DNA of 64,000 nt, from NCBI GenBank assembly GCA_963767245.1, contig CAVYDG010000023.1:253064-317063 (forward strand), written 5' to 3'. Every line of letters starts with the position of its first letter. The stretch's first letter is position 1. Both the position numbers and the translations under genes were made by a program. This stretch comes from Roseiarcus sp963767245 (GTDB lineage Bacteria; Pseudomonadota; Alphaproteobacteria; Rhizobiales; Beijerinckiaceae). The notes beneath the pieces were generated by a model. The model did no database searches and was not told the DNA's origin. It saw only the letters and a program-made list of their open reading frames with translations. Shown here piece by piece: positions 1 to 8,660 of this stretch.

Positions 1-276
1 AAGCCCGCGGAATAGCGACATCACATTGCGCCTGACCAGCGGTTCGCCGCCGGTGATCCGGATTTTTCGTGCGCCCAGGCCGACGAAAGCCGAACACAAT
101 CGGTCGAGCTCCTCGAGCGACAGCACGTCGCGCTTTGGCAGGAAGTTCATGTCCTCGGACATGCAATAGACGCAGCGGTAGTCGCAACGGTCGGTGACCG
201 ACACCCGCACGTAGGCGATCGCGCGGCCGAAAGGGTCGACGAGGGGCTGGACGTTGGGACGCGCGTTTGCGTTCAT
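1..276 (-). CDS. moaA: GTP 3',8-cyclase (molybdenum cofactor synthesis), N-terminal part
   Basis: Only the first 92 codons are in the window; the gene runs off the left edge. The start is the ATG whose complement is at 274-276. MoaA is the radical-SAM enzyme that rearranges GTP in the first step of molybdopterin synthesis in the cytoplasm. The fragment has the N-terminal 4Fe-4S/SAM motif CDYRCVYC (CxxxCxxC), preceded by the usual RVSVTDRC context, and the RITGGEPLVRR segment that follows in this family. Nothing in the visible part looks broken. The family call is firm; the length and C-terminal cluster cannot be judged. Confidence 0.93.
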   Translation of the reverse strand, partial: MNANARPNVQPLVDPFGRAIAYVRVSVTDRCDYRCVYCMSEDMNFLPKRDVLSLEELDRLCSAFVGLGARKIRITGGEPLVRRNVMSLFRGL

Positions 277-343
277 CAGTCAAGCATATAGCTGCGGGAT
301 TGCGCGAAAGAAAGGCGCCCGTCGAAGGGCCGGCGGACTCAGA

Positions 344-448
344 TTCCCCTCGCCCCGCTTGAGGGGAAAGGGCTGGGGTGAGGGGGCGACAATTGGCCCC
401 TGCGGAAACCGCGCCCGGCCTAACCTTCTCCCCGCTGCGGGGAGAAGG
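344..448. repeat. Two GC-rich hairpins in the moaA/L,D-transpeptidase gap
   Basis: Two perfect inverted repeats are visible. At 344-368, 8-bp arms (ttcccctc/gaggggaa) flank a 9-nt loop. At 424-448, 10-bp arms (ccttctcccc/ggggagaagg) flank a 5-nt loop. The second lies 11 nt past the stop of the minus-strand L,D-transpeptidase, so it could act as its terminator, although there is no U-tract. The two are related (CCCCTC/CCCCGC-type) and resemble dispersed palindromic repeats seen in rhizobial intergenic DNA, so a REP-like element is equally likely. Confidence 0.55.
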
Positions 449-459
449 GTCTACGGGGT

Positions 460-1011
460 TCAGCGCGTCACGACGACCCGCGCGCCAACCTTCGCCCGGT
501 CGTACAAGTCGATCACGTCCTGGTTCGTCATCCGTATGCACCCGGACGAAACTGCCTGCCCGATCGTGTCGGGCTCATTGGAGCCGTGAATTCGAAACAG
601 CGTGCCGGCAAGATACATGGCCCGCGCGCCGAGCGGATTTTCGATGCCCCCCTCCATGTGCCGCGGGAGGTCCGGCCGGCGCCTGAGCATCTGAGCCGGC
701 GGGGTCCAGTCCGGCCATTCGCGCTTGTATCCGATCCGGGTGACGCCGGCCCAAGTGAAGCCCGGCCGTCCAACGCCGACGCCGTATCTGAGCGCCTGAT
801 GGTCGGGAAGCACAAAGTAGAGACGCCGCTCGGAAGTGCGGATCACGATGGTGCCCGGCGCCTCTCTGCCGTCGAACGGGACGGTTTCGCGCTGGATGGG
901 AGTGGCGACCGGCTGGAGTTGCGAATCGAGCGCATTGGCGAAGACAGGCGCCGTTCCGGCGCTGAGAAAGAGACCGGCCCAGACGGCGGCGCGAATCAAA
1001 TTGCGGCGCAT
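460..1011 (-). CDS. L,D-transpeptidase (YkuD/ErfK domain), exported
   Basis: A 183-aa protein with an N-terminal signal peptide (charged MRRNLIRA, hydrophobic core, cleavage near VFA-N around residue 25). The rest is one YkuD catalytic domain. The active-site pair is clear: the conserved His in FRIHGSNEP and the nucleophile Cys in VSSGCIRM. Enzymes of this family form 3-3 cross-links in peptidoglycan, or attach proteins to it, in the periplasm. The length is normal for the single-domain alphaproteobacterial forms, which occur as many paralogues. The gene stands alone, with a hairpin after its stop. The exact acceptor cannot be told from sequence. Confidence 0.9.
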   Translation of the reverse strand: MRRNLIRAAVWAGLFLSAGTAPVFANALDSQLQPVATPIQRETVPFDGREAPGTIVIRTSERRLYFVLPDHQALRYGVGVGRPGFTWAGVTRIGYKREWPDWTPPAQMLRRRPDLPRHMEGGIENPLGARAMYLAGTLFRIHGSNEPDTIGQAVSSGCIRMTNQDVIDLYDRAKVGARVVVTR

Positions 1012-1445
1012 GATTTCCCCACTGAGACACCCGACAGTTCATGAACACTTGGCGGGCGAGCCGGCCCCCGGCCCGATTCGTCACGGTCGCATGATTATTG
1101 CCAGAAAGACAGCGCATGCAATGCGTTACGCCGGGCGGCAGGTCACGAATCCGACAATTGCGTTAAATTGTGGCGAAGAAGACACATTACGGCCATTGGC
1201 CGCGCCGAATGGGCCTCGGTGGGCGGACGATGTTGAATTCGGTTTGGCGCGGCTTTGCCCGGTCGCGCCGCCCTTGCAAGGACACTTCGAGACGTCGCGC
1301 GAACCTTACGTCAGCGTGATGTGGGGCCGTCAAATTATTGTGATGGCGAGCCCATTGCCTGCGGCGGAGGCATCCGCTCAATTCCGCGCCGGGTCCGGGA
1401 ATGTCCGCGAGGGGCGGGCGTCCGACGGGGCAACGGAGGGGGCAG
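1012..1445. other. Intergenic, no gene seen
   Basis: This is the 434-bp divergent gap between the L,D-transpeptidase and the PEP-CTERM gene, so both promoters should lie here. A short perfect palindrome, cggccattggccg, is at 1190-1202. No convincing coding frame, RNA gene or repeat was seen. Confidence 0.5.
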
Positions 1446-2180
1446 ATGAAAATCGGGCATTTTGTAGCGGCTGCGGCCGCAATGGCAGGACTGGCCGCCG
1501 CCGCGGGGTCGGCTCAGGCGAAGACCACGACTCTCAATGTCACGGCGCCAGGCATTATCGGCACGATCCAACTGACCTACGGAACCACGACGGACGGGAA
1601 ATATCCGTCGGGTCCATACCCTGAAACCGCGTACGAGATCACGGGGATCAGCGGGACGTTCTCTGATTCGAACAAGGGCCTCAGCATCGTCAACGCGCCG
1701 ATCCTCGGGCTCTTTACCCTGACAAAAAGCGGTCCCAACGATCCGGCCAATGTCGGCGCCCCCGCGGATATGAGCACGATTGTGGTCTCCGACCCGAACA
1801 ACCTTCTGCCGTTCGGCCCCTCGGTGAGCTACGACAATCTCTATTGGCCGGGCGGCGCTCCGATCACGGCGTGGGTGGCAGCCGATTGGCCGTTCTTCGG
1901 CGGCCCGCTCGACGTCTACGGCGTGATGTTCCGGATCAACGTCGGAACGGCTGACGCGCCCATCATTGACGATGTGGATGTGTGGTCTAATGGCATTGGC
2001 GCTCCTGTGGGGACTATGGGCTACGGCGTCGCCGTCCTCGCGGCCGGCGATCCGCCAGTCGCGTTGGACTATGTCGCCGGTAGCGTGCCGGAACCCTCGA
2101 CGTGGGCGATGATGGCGCTGGGCTTCGCCGGCCTCGGCTTCGCCGGACTTAGGGGTCGGCGCAGGACCGCCGTAGCCTGA
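1446..2180 (+). CDS. Exported PEPxxWA-CTERM sorting-domain protein
   Basis: A 244-aa protein. The ATG at 1446 was chosen because a GGAGGG ribosome site lies just upstream and a signal peptide follows at once (MKIGHFVAAAAAMAGLAAAA...AQA). The C-terminus is a PEP-CTERM signal: PEPSTWAMMALGFAGLGFAG is a PEPxxWA motif running into a hydrophobic helix, then basic LRGRRRTAVA. Such proteins are handled by an exosortase-type system and often end up in the envelope or exopolysaccharide. The middle is Gly/Pro/Asp/Thr-rich, beta-like and unassigned. No exosortase gene is in the window. The sorting signal is clear; the function of the mature part is unknown. Confidence 0.85.
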   Translation: MKIGHFVAAAAAMAGLAAAAGSAQAKTTTLNVTAPGIIGTIQLTYGTTTDGKYPSGPYPETAYEITGISGTFSDSNKGLSIVNAPILGLFTLTKSGPNDPANVGAPADMSTIVVSDPNNLLPFGPSVSYDNLYWPGGAPITAWVAADWPFFGGPLDVYGVMFRINVGTADAPIIDDVDVWSNGIGAPVGTMGYGVAVLAAGDPPVALDYVAGSVPEPSTWAMMALGFAGLGFAGLRGRRRTAVA

Positions 2181-2403
2181 GCCCTGGACAAACGAGATAG
2201 CAAGGCCGGGGAGAACGCTCGGTCTGACTGTCGAACTGCGGGGGCATGCAGCGACCCGGCTGTGGAGGCCGGACTGCCTAGCGCCGTTCCCCGGTTGTTG
2301 GCAGCGCCTATTTGGCGTATCGCGTTGTCACGTCGGTGTGGTCATTTCACGCGCAATCGAGTAAAGGCCCCAGGACCGCAGGTTAGGGAAGAGACGAAGC
2401 AAT

Positions 2404-3690
2404 ATGACAGAGCACGTTCGTGAAAAACTTGTCGCCGCCAACGACATCGACGCTGCTCTCGAGGAGAGCTTGACGACGGTCTGGGACGCCAAGGTCTATT
2501 CCTGGGACAATTCGAAATATCCGTTCAACGAGTGGATCCTCAACCGCGTTCGCGGAATGGGTTACAAGCTCGACGATCTCAGCTACCTGCACGAGAGCGT
2601 TCCGCTCAACGAGACCTACAAGGTCACCAAGCAGCTCTGCGCCGATACGAATCTGCCTGAGTTTCGCCGGATGCTGAACCGCTTCGTCCGCGAGGTCATC
2701 GTGCCTCAGGGGAAGCTGCGGCTGCCGGTCGCTGTGCAGCGGTTCATGAATGTCCGCATCATGTTGCCGACGACCCCGGAATTGTTCTTCCCCTTCCACA
2801 CCGGGCTGCTTTACGGCCACGGCATTGCCTCGCGCAGCATCTGGATGCCTTTCTGCGACGTGACCGCCGACGAAGACCGCACCCGGTCGATGCAGATCCT
2901 CAGCATCAAGAAATCGCGCGACTTGATCCAGCAGGCGATCGACAAGCGCCTGAGCATGGACGAAATGACGGAACTCTTCGGCAAGGAAAGCTGGCAGATC
3001 AAGGCCGGGCCCGGGAGCGCATGCTTCTTCACCCAGGAGAACATCCACGGCTCGGGCCGGCCCAATACGAGCGGCAAAACCCGCGTCAGCATGGACTTCC
3101 GCGTCGCCGAGGGCATCTACGGCGACTATCTCGGCCGCAAGATTCCGGCCGGCTATTTCCACCTCATCCCCGACACCGAGGAAGAAGAGGAGAGGCTCGC
3201 CGCCCACCCGCGCCGCCCGGACGCCTTTTTCAACGGCAAGAACAACATCTTCTACGTTGCGAACAACACGGCGTCGACCTATGGCATACCCGTGCATCTA
3301 CAGCGCTACATGCTTGTCGATTACTGCAACAAGAAGAAGCTCGAATTCGACTACGAGCTGTTCGATCTCGAGGACATGACCCATCTGCCAACGCTGAAAT
3401 ACCTCGTCACGCAGCGCGAATGCAATATCGTCATGTACAGCATCTTCGCGCTGCCGGAGGATGAGGCCTATCGCAACGAGTTGCTGGAGAAGGCGGTCGA
3501 GCGAGGGTGCATCATTCATTTCGTCAATGAAGATTTGCAACTGGCCAACGCCGAGGACTTGAGAACAATCAAGAAGTATCTTGAGTTTTCCAAGTACGGC
3601 AAATCCCGGCTGCCGATCGGCTTGCCGCTCACGGCGTCGAGCAAGATGTTCTTTGACAAGTGGGCGGGGTCTCTGGCGCAGATCGACTGA
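2404..3690 (+). CDS. 2OG-Fe(II) oxygenase-like domain fused to LIC12192-type sporadic carbohydrate cluster domain
   Basis: A 428-aa two-domain protein. Residues about 30-235 resemble phytanoyl-CoA-type 2OG-Fe(II) oxygenases of sporadic carbohydrate clusters. There is a proximal His at 132 (PFHTGLLYGHG), a distal His at 215 (ENIHGSGRPN), and Arg227 in TRVSMDFRV as the likely 2-oxoglutarate anchor. The residue two after His132, normally the Asp/Glu iron ligand, reads Gly134 in this alignment. Residues about 295-400 resemble the small LIC12192-family domain (YGIPVHLQRYMLVDYC...IVMYSIFALPED...IHFVNEDL). In the families I know these are separate neighbouring genes of surface-glycan loci; here they are one chain. 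No glycan genes flank it. The substrate is unknown; a role in sugar modification is an inference. Confidence 0.7.
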   Translation: MTEHVREKLVAANDIDAALEESLTTVWDAKVYSWDNSKYPFNEWILNRVRGMGYKLDDLSYLHESVPLNETYKVTKQLCADTNLPEFRRMLNRFVREVIVPQGKLRLPVAVQRFMNVRIMLPTTPELFFPFHTGLLYGHGIASRSIWMPFCDVTADEDRTRSMQILSIKKSRDLIQQAIDKRLSMDEMTELFGKESWQIKAGPGSACFFTQENIHGSGRPNTSGKTRVSMDFRVAEGIYGDYLGRKIPAGYFHLIPDTEEEEERLAAHPRRPDAFFNGKNNIFYVANNTASTYGIPVHLQRYMLVDYCNKKKLEFDYELFDLEDMTHLPTLKYLVTQRECNIVMYSIFALPEDEAYRNELLEKAVERGCIIHFVNEDLQLANAEDLRTIKKYLEFSKYGKSRLPIGLPLTASSKMFFDKWAGSLAQID

Positions 3691-3830
3691 CGCGTTGAAA
3701 CAACCAAGGCCGGTTCGGCGGCCCTCGCTGGGGTAGGGGCAGGCGAATGGCCGGGCGACTGAGGTTGGCGCATGCATGAGGCTGCGCTGGCGGCTCGGCG
3801 TGTGGAAGCCGCGGAGGGTATTTAGGGCCA

Positions 3831-5105
3831 GTGTCCCCCAGCTCGATCTTCTTGCTTCAGGCGTTCGTCATTGTCGCCGTTCCGGCAATATTGCGACGCC
3901 TGACCAGGGTGAAGGGCATCATGCCGCTGGTCACGATGCAGATAATGGTCGGCATCGTGTTGGGCCCCTCGGTTTTTGGCAGACTTGCGCCCAGTGTTTT
4001 TCAAATCTTCGGGAGCCCGGCCGCGCTAGCGCCCCTGGGCGGACTCGCGACCGTTGCCGTGTTGATCTTCGGTCTTATCTCTGGCCTCCACCTGGACCCC
4101 ACCGTCCTCGGCGGCAGAGAGCGGGCGTTCTGGCCGGTAGCCGTTGCGACCGTCGTTTGCCCGGTGGCGCTAGGCTGTCTCGCCGGTTTCTGGATCTTGT
4201 CGCGCTACCCCGCTGAGCTTATCCCGGGAGTCAGCCCGGCCGTTTTTGTCGCGGCGATGGGCATATGCGTCAGCATGAAGGCGCTCCCGGTTCTGGCCGC
4301 AATTCTTGGGGAAATGGGCCTCTTCGGCAGCCGCATCGGCAATCTCGCCCTCGGGGTGGCTGGAGTAAACGACATCGCTCTGTGGGTGGTGCTGGGGATT
4401 CTCCTGACGGTTGCGGCGGCGAGTCACGCCGGGCAGGGTCACGGGTTGACTGCCGTTTGGCTATTGGCGCTGGCGCCGATCTATCTGGTAATCATGGTTC
4501 GTTTCGTGCGGCCTGTTCTCGCCCGGATGATGATGCGCCGGATCGACGATGACGATGAGGCGATGACGACCCAGGGAGCGATCGTCGTGAGCGGCGCGAC
4601 GATCTTGTCCGGCCTCGCCACCGAGCTCATGGGCCTGCACTACATCATTGGGGCTTTCGTCGTTGGCGCGATCATCCCCGCCGGTTTGCACAAGCCTATT
4701 CTTGATCGTCTCCAGGTGATGACCGTCGCGCTCTTGATGCCTTTCTTTTTTACCCTGACGGGCATGCGAACCCTGATCGACCTCAATTCCCCGGTCCTGC
4801 TTCAAGTTTTCAGCATCGCAATGGCGGTGGGCGCGGTCGGCATCATCGGCGGGGCCGCTTTGGCGGCGCGGATTTTCGGCGAACGATGGTCATTCGGTTT
4901 CGCGCTCGGATCGCTGCTGCAAGCAAAGGGGCTGACCGAGCTGATCGTTCTCACGGTTCTTCTGGACGCCCGGATCCTCTCCCCGAGAATTTTCGCGCCG
5001 ATGGTCCTCATGGCGCTGGTCAGCACCGCGCTCGCCATGCCACTGGCGCGGCTGGCCCTCGCCAGAGCGGGAGAGCGGCGCCCGACCGAGGATCGGCGCC
5101 CGTGA
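3831..5105 (+). CDS. CPA2-family cation/proton antiporter, membrane domain only
   Basis: A 424-aa integral membrane protein of the Kef/Nha-type CPA2 superfamily, predicted to exchange Na+ or K+ for H+ across the inner membrane. About twelve hydrophobic segments span the length. The N-terminal part has the usual VGIVLGPSVFG segment, and the central part has GVAGVNDIALWVVLGIL, carrying the Asp expected in the transport helix. There is no C-terminal TrkA-N or USP domain, so it resembles the short form. The GTG at 3831 is the start, with GGAGGG about 13 nt upstream. The gene is not obviously part of an operon. The ion is not decidable from sequence. Confidence 0.85.
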   Translation: MSPSSIFLLQAFVIVAVPAILRRLTRVKGIMPLVTMQIMVGIVLGPSVFGRLAPSVFQIFGSPAALAPLGGLATVAVLIFGLISGLHLDPTVLGGRERAFWPVAVATVVCPVALGCLAGFWILSRYPAELIPGVSPAVFVAAMGICVSMKALPVLAAILGEMGLFGSRIGNLALGVAGVNDIALWVVLGILLTVAAASHAGQGHGLTAVWLLALAPIYLVIMVRFVRPVLARMMMRRIDDDDEAMTTQGAIVVSGATILSGLATELMGLHYIIGAFVVGAIIPAGLHKPILDRLQVMTVALLMPFFFTLTGMRTLIDLNSPVLLQVFSIAMAVGAVGIIGGAALAARIFGERWSFGFALGSLLQAKGLTELIVLTVLLDARILSPRIFAPMVLMALVSTALAMPLARLALARAGERRPTEDRRP

Positions 5106-5184
5106 GCCTGCCGGGTCCGCAGACCTAGCGCCGAACAACGGGACAGGCTCCGCTTCAGGTTGGCCGCCTCATCGAGATTGGATT

Positions 5185-5577
5185 ATGGGCGACAAGGAAC
5201 CGTTCTACTTTGGCAACGCGCGGGCCGACCAGGTTCGCGGCACGGGATGGTTCATTGGGCAGTTCGTTCCGGCCGAGTTTGGACTGAGGCGGCAGGCGGA
5301 CGTCGAGCTGAAGTGGGGCGTCCACCCGGACGGCGAAAAGCGGTCCCGCCCTTGGGCCAATCAGAACGGCACGACCATCTCCGTGCTCATCGAAGGCAGC
5401 TTGAAGATGACCTTCCACGTTGACGGCGGGCAACGGGAAGTCACGCTTCGGGCGAAGGGCGATTATGTCGCCTTCGGACCCGAGGTTGTCCACACCTGGG
5501 AGGCCGTCGGCGACACGATCGTCCTCTCTGTGCGCTTTCCGTCGGTTGAAGTCGGATCGCGAACGGCAATGGCCTGA
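5185..5577 (+). CDS. Cupin-fold protein, function unknown
   Basis: A 130-aa single-domain protein. The second half reads as a cupin barrel: ISVLIEGSLKMTF, LRAKGDYVAFGPEVVHTWEAV and TIVLSVRFP match the second cupin motif, with His in PEVVHTW. The first cupin motif is weak, so full metal binding is uncertain. The ATG at 5185 follows a GATTATGG context with no strong ribosome site. It converges on the dhaK operon, with 19 bp between the two stop codons. No pathway is implied by its neighbours. Confidence 0.65.
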   Translation: MGDKEPFYFGNARADQVRGTGWFIGQFVPAEFGLRRQADVELKWGVHPDGEKRSRPWANQNGTTISVLIEGSLKMTFHVDGGQREVTLRAKGDYVAFGPEVVHTWEAVGDTIVLSVRFPSVEVGSRTAMA

Positions 5578-5596
5578 GAGAAGCCCGTCGCGTCCC

Positions 5597-6580
5597 TCAC
5601 CATCGGAGCGCGGCCGTATGAACCGGGTGGTCCCAGAGTGCGGTCGTCTCCGCGTCGAGCTGGCTCACGGTGATTGAGCACCCCGCCATCTCAAGCGAGG
5701 TGACGAGACTGCCGACCAGCGAGCGCGCGATCCGCAGGCCGCGCTTCTCGAGCAGCCGCCGGGTCGCGTTGTAAACGAGATAGAGCTCGATCAGCGGCGT
5801 ACCGCCGAAGCCATTGATCAGGAGCAGCGCTTCGCCGGCTGGAGGATTGCCGAGATCGCCCATGATCGCCGCCGTCATCTCGTCGGCGATCGCGTCCGCG
5901 CTGCCCATCTTCACCCGGCGGCGCCCCGGCTCGCCATGGATGCCGACCCCCATTTCCATCTCGTCGGGGCCGAGATCGAAATTCGGCTTGCCCGCGGCCG
6001 GGACTATGCAGGACGTCAGGGCGACGCCCATTGAGCGCGTCCGCCGGTTGACAGTTTGCCCCAAGGTCCGAAGATCCGCGCGGCTCATGCCTTTCTCGGC
6101 AGCGGCGCCGACGATTTTCTCGACGATCAACGTGCCGGCGACGCCGCGCCGACCGGTGGAATATGTCGAAGCCTCAACCGCTACGTCATCGTCAGTGATG
6201 ATGGTCGTGCATCGGCCATCCATCATTTCTGCCGCCATCTCAAAATTCATCACATCGCCCTCGTAATTCTTGACGATGAAGACGGCGCCTCGCCCCTGGT
6301 CGACAGCCTCCGCGGCCGCAACCATCTGGTCGGGCGTCGGCGAAGTGAAGATCTGCCCGGGACAGGCGGCATCCAGCATGCCGAGGCCGACAAAGCCTGC
6401 ATGAAGCGGCTCATGCCCGGACCCACCTCCCGAGATGAGCGCGACCTTGCCCGGGGCCAGGGTTCTGCGGCGAACGAATTTCCGCCCTTCGCCGACGACG
6501 ACGATGTCCGAATGCGCCGCTGCGAAGCCATCGAGGCTTTCATCGAGCAGCGTCTGTTGCGAATTGAGAAATTTTTTCAT
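5597..6580 (-). CDS. dhaK: PTS-type dihydroxyacetone kinase, substrate-binding subunit DhaK
   Basis: A 327-aa DhaK. It binds dihydroxyacetone covalently as a hemiaminal and receives phosphate from DhaL-ADP. The key residues fall almost exactly at the Escherichia coli positions: His56 in GGGSGHEPLHAGF, Asp109 in KNYEGDVMNF, and the covalent His at 215 in GVGIHGEPG (His218 in E. coli). It is the last gene of the long operon, 35 nt after the small HTH-like gene. Its partner subunits DhaL and DhaM lie 3-4 kb upstream in the same operon, separated by EI and HPr, which is an unusual order. The function is well supported; whether the natural substrate is dihydroxyacetone or a related ketose is open. 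Confidence 0.92.
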   Translation of the reverse strand: MKKFLNSQQTLLDESLDGFAAAHSDIVVVGEGRKFVRRRTLAPGKVALISGGGSGHEPLHAGFVGLGMLDAACPGQIFTSPTPDQMVAAAEAVDQGRGAVFIVKNYEGDVMNFEMAAEMMDGRCTTIITDDDVAVEASTYSTGRRGVAGTLIVEKIVGAAAEKGMSRADLRTLGQTVNRRTRSMGVALTSCIVPAAGKPNFDLGPDEMEMGVGIHGEPGRRRVKMGSADAIADEMTAAIMGDLGNPPAGEALLLINGFGGTPLIELYLVYNATRRLLEKRGLRIARSLVGSLVTSLEMAGCSITVSQLDAETTALWDHPVHTAALRW

Positions 6581-6615
6581 CGTTCCCTCGCAACGTCCCT
6601 CCCAAATTCAACCGT

Positions 6616-7050
6616 TCATTGGCTGCCTCGATCGTTGCGTCGCATCAACCGGGATAGGCGTCGCGCCATTTCGCGCACGAATTCATCGAACTCGCGGTTC
6701 TTCTCCACATCGCCGAAATCGAAGACTTCGAGCCTCAAGCTGCGTAAGCTCGAGCCGCTGCGGACCTGTATATCCCGATTAGGATGGGCGCGGGTGAAGG
6801 CGTCAAGGAAGGCGTTCCGATCGACCGGCGAAAACCGGCAGATTTCGAAGATGATCTCGAGATGAGGGGCCGGAATCGGAACCGAATAGGCAGGGTTTGA
6901 GATTTGGGTGACGAAACTGCGGTTTTTGCCGAGCGCCGTCGCAAGCCGTTGGCGGGTGCCAGACGGCCGCTGGTCGAGCACGTTCCTCAGAATCGTCTTG
7001 TACGTTTCGACGGAGGCGGTTCTTCCGTCGCGGGTCGGAGCCTCACTCAT
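6616..7050 (-). CDS. Small HTH-like protein of the dha operon, probable regulator
   Basis: A 144-aa protein starting at the ATG complementary to 7048-7050. This start overlaps the enzyme I stop as ATGA, so translation is probably coupled. Residues about 15-60 look like a lambda-repressor-type helix-turn-helix (TYKTILRNVLDQRPSG...ATALGKNRSFVTQIS). The rest is helical and charged, with a conserved-looking FDFGDVEKNREFDEFVREMA near the end. I do not recognise a named family. The position inside a PTS-Dha operon suggests a sensor of the phosphorelay or an autoregulator, but this rests only on context. Confidence 0.6.
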   Translation of the reverse strand: MSEAPTRDGRTASVETYKTILRNVLDQRPSGTRQRLATALGKNRSFVTQISNPAYSVPIPAPHLEIIFEICRFSPVDRNAFLDAFTRAHPNRDIQVRSGSSLRSLRLEVFDFGDVEKNREFDEFVREMARRLSRLMRRNDRGSQ

Positions 7051-8660
7051 CGCATGCTCGTCTCGAGGTCGACGCTCGCGATTGCCTCCTTGGTCCGAGC
7101 AAGCGCGGTTGGCGCGACCGACAAGGCGCGCAGGCCGGCAGTGAGGAGCGCTCGGATGTGCTTCGGCTCGCCGCCGGCGTCGCCGCAGAGGCTGACCTTT
7201 CTGCCGATCGCCGCGCCATGCGCCGCAACCTCTGCGATCAGTCGCATGACCGCGGGATTGCCCGGGTCGTTGAGCGCCGCGACCGCATCGAGGTCGCGCG
7301 CCGCGGCCATGACATATTGGGTCAGATCGTTGGAGCCAATCGAGAAGAAGGCGGCGTCGAACCGCTCGATCGCGATGGCGGCCGCCGGCACCTCGACCAT
7401 GATGCCGAGCGGCGGCCGGCGACATGCGACGCCTTCCGCCGTCAGCGCCTCGATCTCCCGATCGAGATATCGCCGCGCCGCCGCGAGCTCATCCGGCAGG
7501 GCGACCATCGGCAGCATCACTTCGACGGCGCCATGAACCGCCGCCCGAGCGATCGCCCGCAGCTGGACGCGAAACGGCTCGGGCCTGGCGAGCGACAGGC
7601 GAATTCCGCGCACGCCCAGAAACGGGTTGGTCTCGCCGTCGATCGTCAGTCCAGGAATCGGCTTGTCCGCTCCGGCATCGAGCGTCCGGATACTGACAGG
7701 TTTGCCGCGCGCCCACTCAGCGAGCCGCCGATAGACCCGATACTGGCTCTCCTCGTCCGGCAATCGGCCTTGGCGATGGAAAAGAAACTCGGTGCGTACG
7801 AGCCCGATGCCGTCGCAACTCGCGGGATCGAGCGTCTCGATCTCGCCGGGATCGGCGACGTTGATGCAAACAGCGATCGGCGTTCCGTCCCGCGTCACTG
7901 CCGGCCGCGCCCGGAAAAACTCCGCGGCGCCCTGCCGGCGGTCGGCCGCCCGAGCGCGCGCCGCGAACGACTTGCGGGTCTCCGGCGCCGGATCGAGGCA
8001 CAGCGTCCCGAATTCGCCGTCGATCAAAGCTTCGCGATGACCGCCAAAAGCTCCCAGGTCGATCTGCATCCCGACGATCATTGGAACCCTGCGCGACCGA
8101 GCGAGCATCGCGACATGGCCGGAAGCGCTGCCGCGGGTCAGTGCGATGCCGCCGCCATTGCTCCAATCGGTGGCGAGAAAACGCGAAGGCGTCAGATCTT
8201 CTGCCAGCACGATGGCGCCGGGCGGCAGGCCGGGCTCGCTCGCTACGCTCGACAGCGCGCCGAGCACGCGGTCGCGAATATCGCGCAGATCGTTGGCGCG
8301 GGCACGGAAATGCTCGTCATCGGCGGCCTCATAGCCCTTGATTTCGGCGTCGAGCGCCGCGCGCCAGGCTTGATCCGCGCCTGTTCCTTTGGCGATCGCC
8401 TCGAAAGCCGAGGCTGCGAGCGCTTCATCCTCCAGCATGGCGATCTGGAAAGCGAGGATGGCCGCGCCATCGTCTTCGGCGTCAGACGCGAGCTGCGAGA
8501 GCTGTCCGATCGCCGCGACGATCGCGTCTCGAAGCGCCGCCCCTTCCTGATCCGGCTCTCCGCTTCTGCGGCTTACTGGAGCGAAGCCGGACAGAACCGC
8601 AACCGGTCCGGCGGCAAAGCCACCGGACGCAAACCTGCCGGTGAGACGAAGCTCACCCAT
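7047..8660 (-). CDS. PTS enzyme I (PEP-protein phosphotransferase), Dha-dedicated
   Basis: A 537-aa enzyme I. It takes phosphate from PEP and passes it to HPr. The phosphorylated His is in SASGHVAMLARSRRVPMIVG, the counterpart of the usual GGxTSHxAIxAR site. The PEP-binding barrel shows GIGLVRTEFLF, MVEVPAAA, FFSIGSNDLTQYVMAAAR and SLCGDAGG. The start at 8660 (MGELRLTGRF) overlaps the HPr gene by 8 nt and removes an arginine-rich extension that looks untranslated. In E. coli the same function is partly fused into DhaM; here enzyme I is a free protein encoded in the kinase operon. It could also feed other PTS proteins in the cell. Confidence 0.9.
   Translation of the reverse strand: MGELRLTGRFASGGFAAGPVAVLSGFAPVSRRSGEPDQEGAALRDAIVAAIGQLSQLASDAEDDGAAILAFQIAMLEDEALAASAFEAIAKGTGADQAWRAALDAEIKGYEAADDEHFRARANDLRDIRDRVLGALSSVASEPGLPPGAIVLAEDLTPSRFLATDWSNGGGIALTRGSASGHVAMLARSRRVPMIVGMQIDLGAFGGHREALIDGEFGTLCLDPAPETRKSFAARARAADRRQGAAEFFRARPAVTRDGTPIAVCINVADPGEIETLDPASCDGIGLVRTEFLFHRQGRLPDEESQYRVYRRLAEWARGKPVSIRTLDAGADKPIPGLTIDGETNPFLGVRGIRLSLARPEPFRVQLRAIARAAVHGAVEVMLPMVALPDELAAARRYLDREIEALTAEGVACRRPPLGIMVEVPAAAIAIERFDAAFFSIGSNDLTQYVMAAARDLDAVAALNDPGNPAVMRLIAEVAAHGAAIGRKVSLCGDAGGEPKHIRALLTAGLRALSVAPTALARTKEAIASVDLETSMR

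Noticed and set aside
1190..1202. Palindrome cggccattggccg as a regulatory site or terminator
   Set aside because: Short GC-rich palindromes are frequent at this base composition, and it lies far from both starts.
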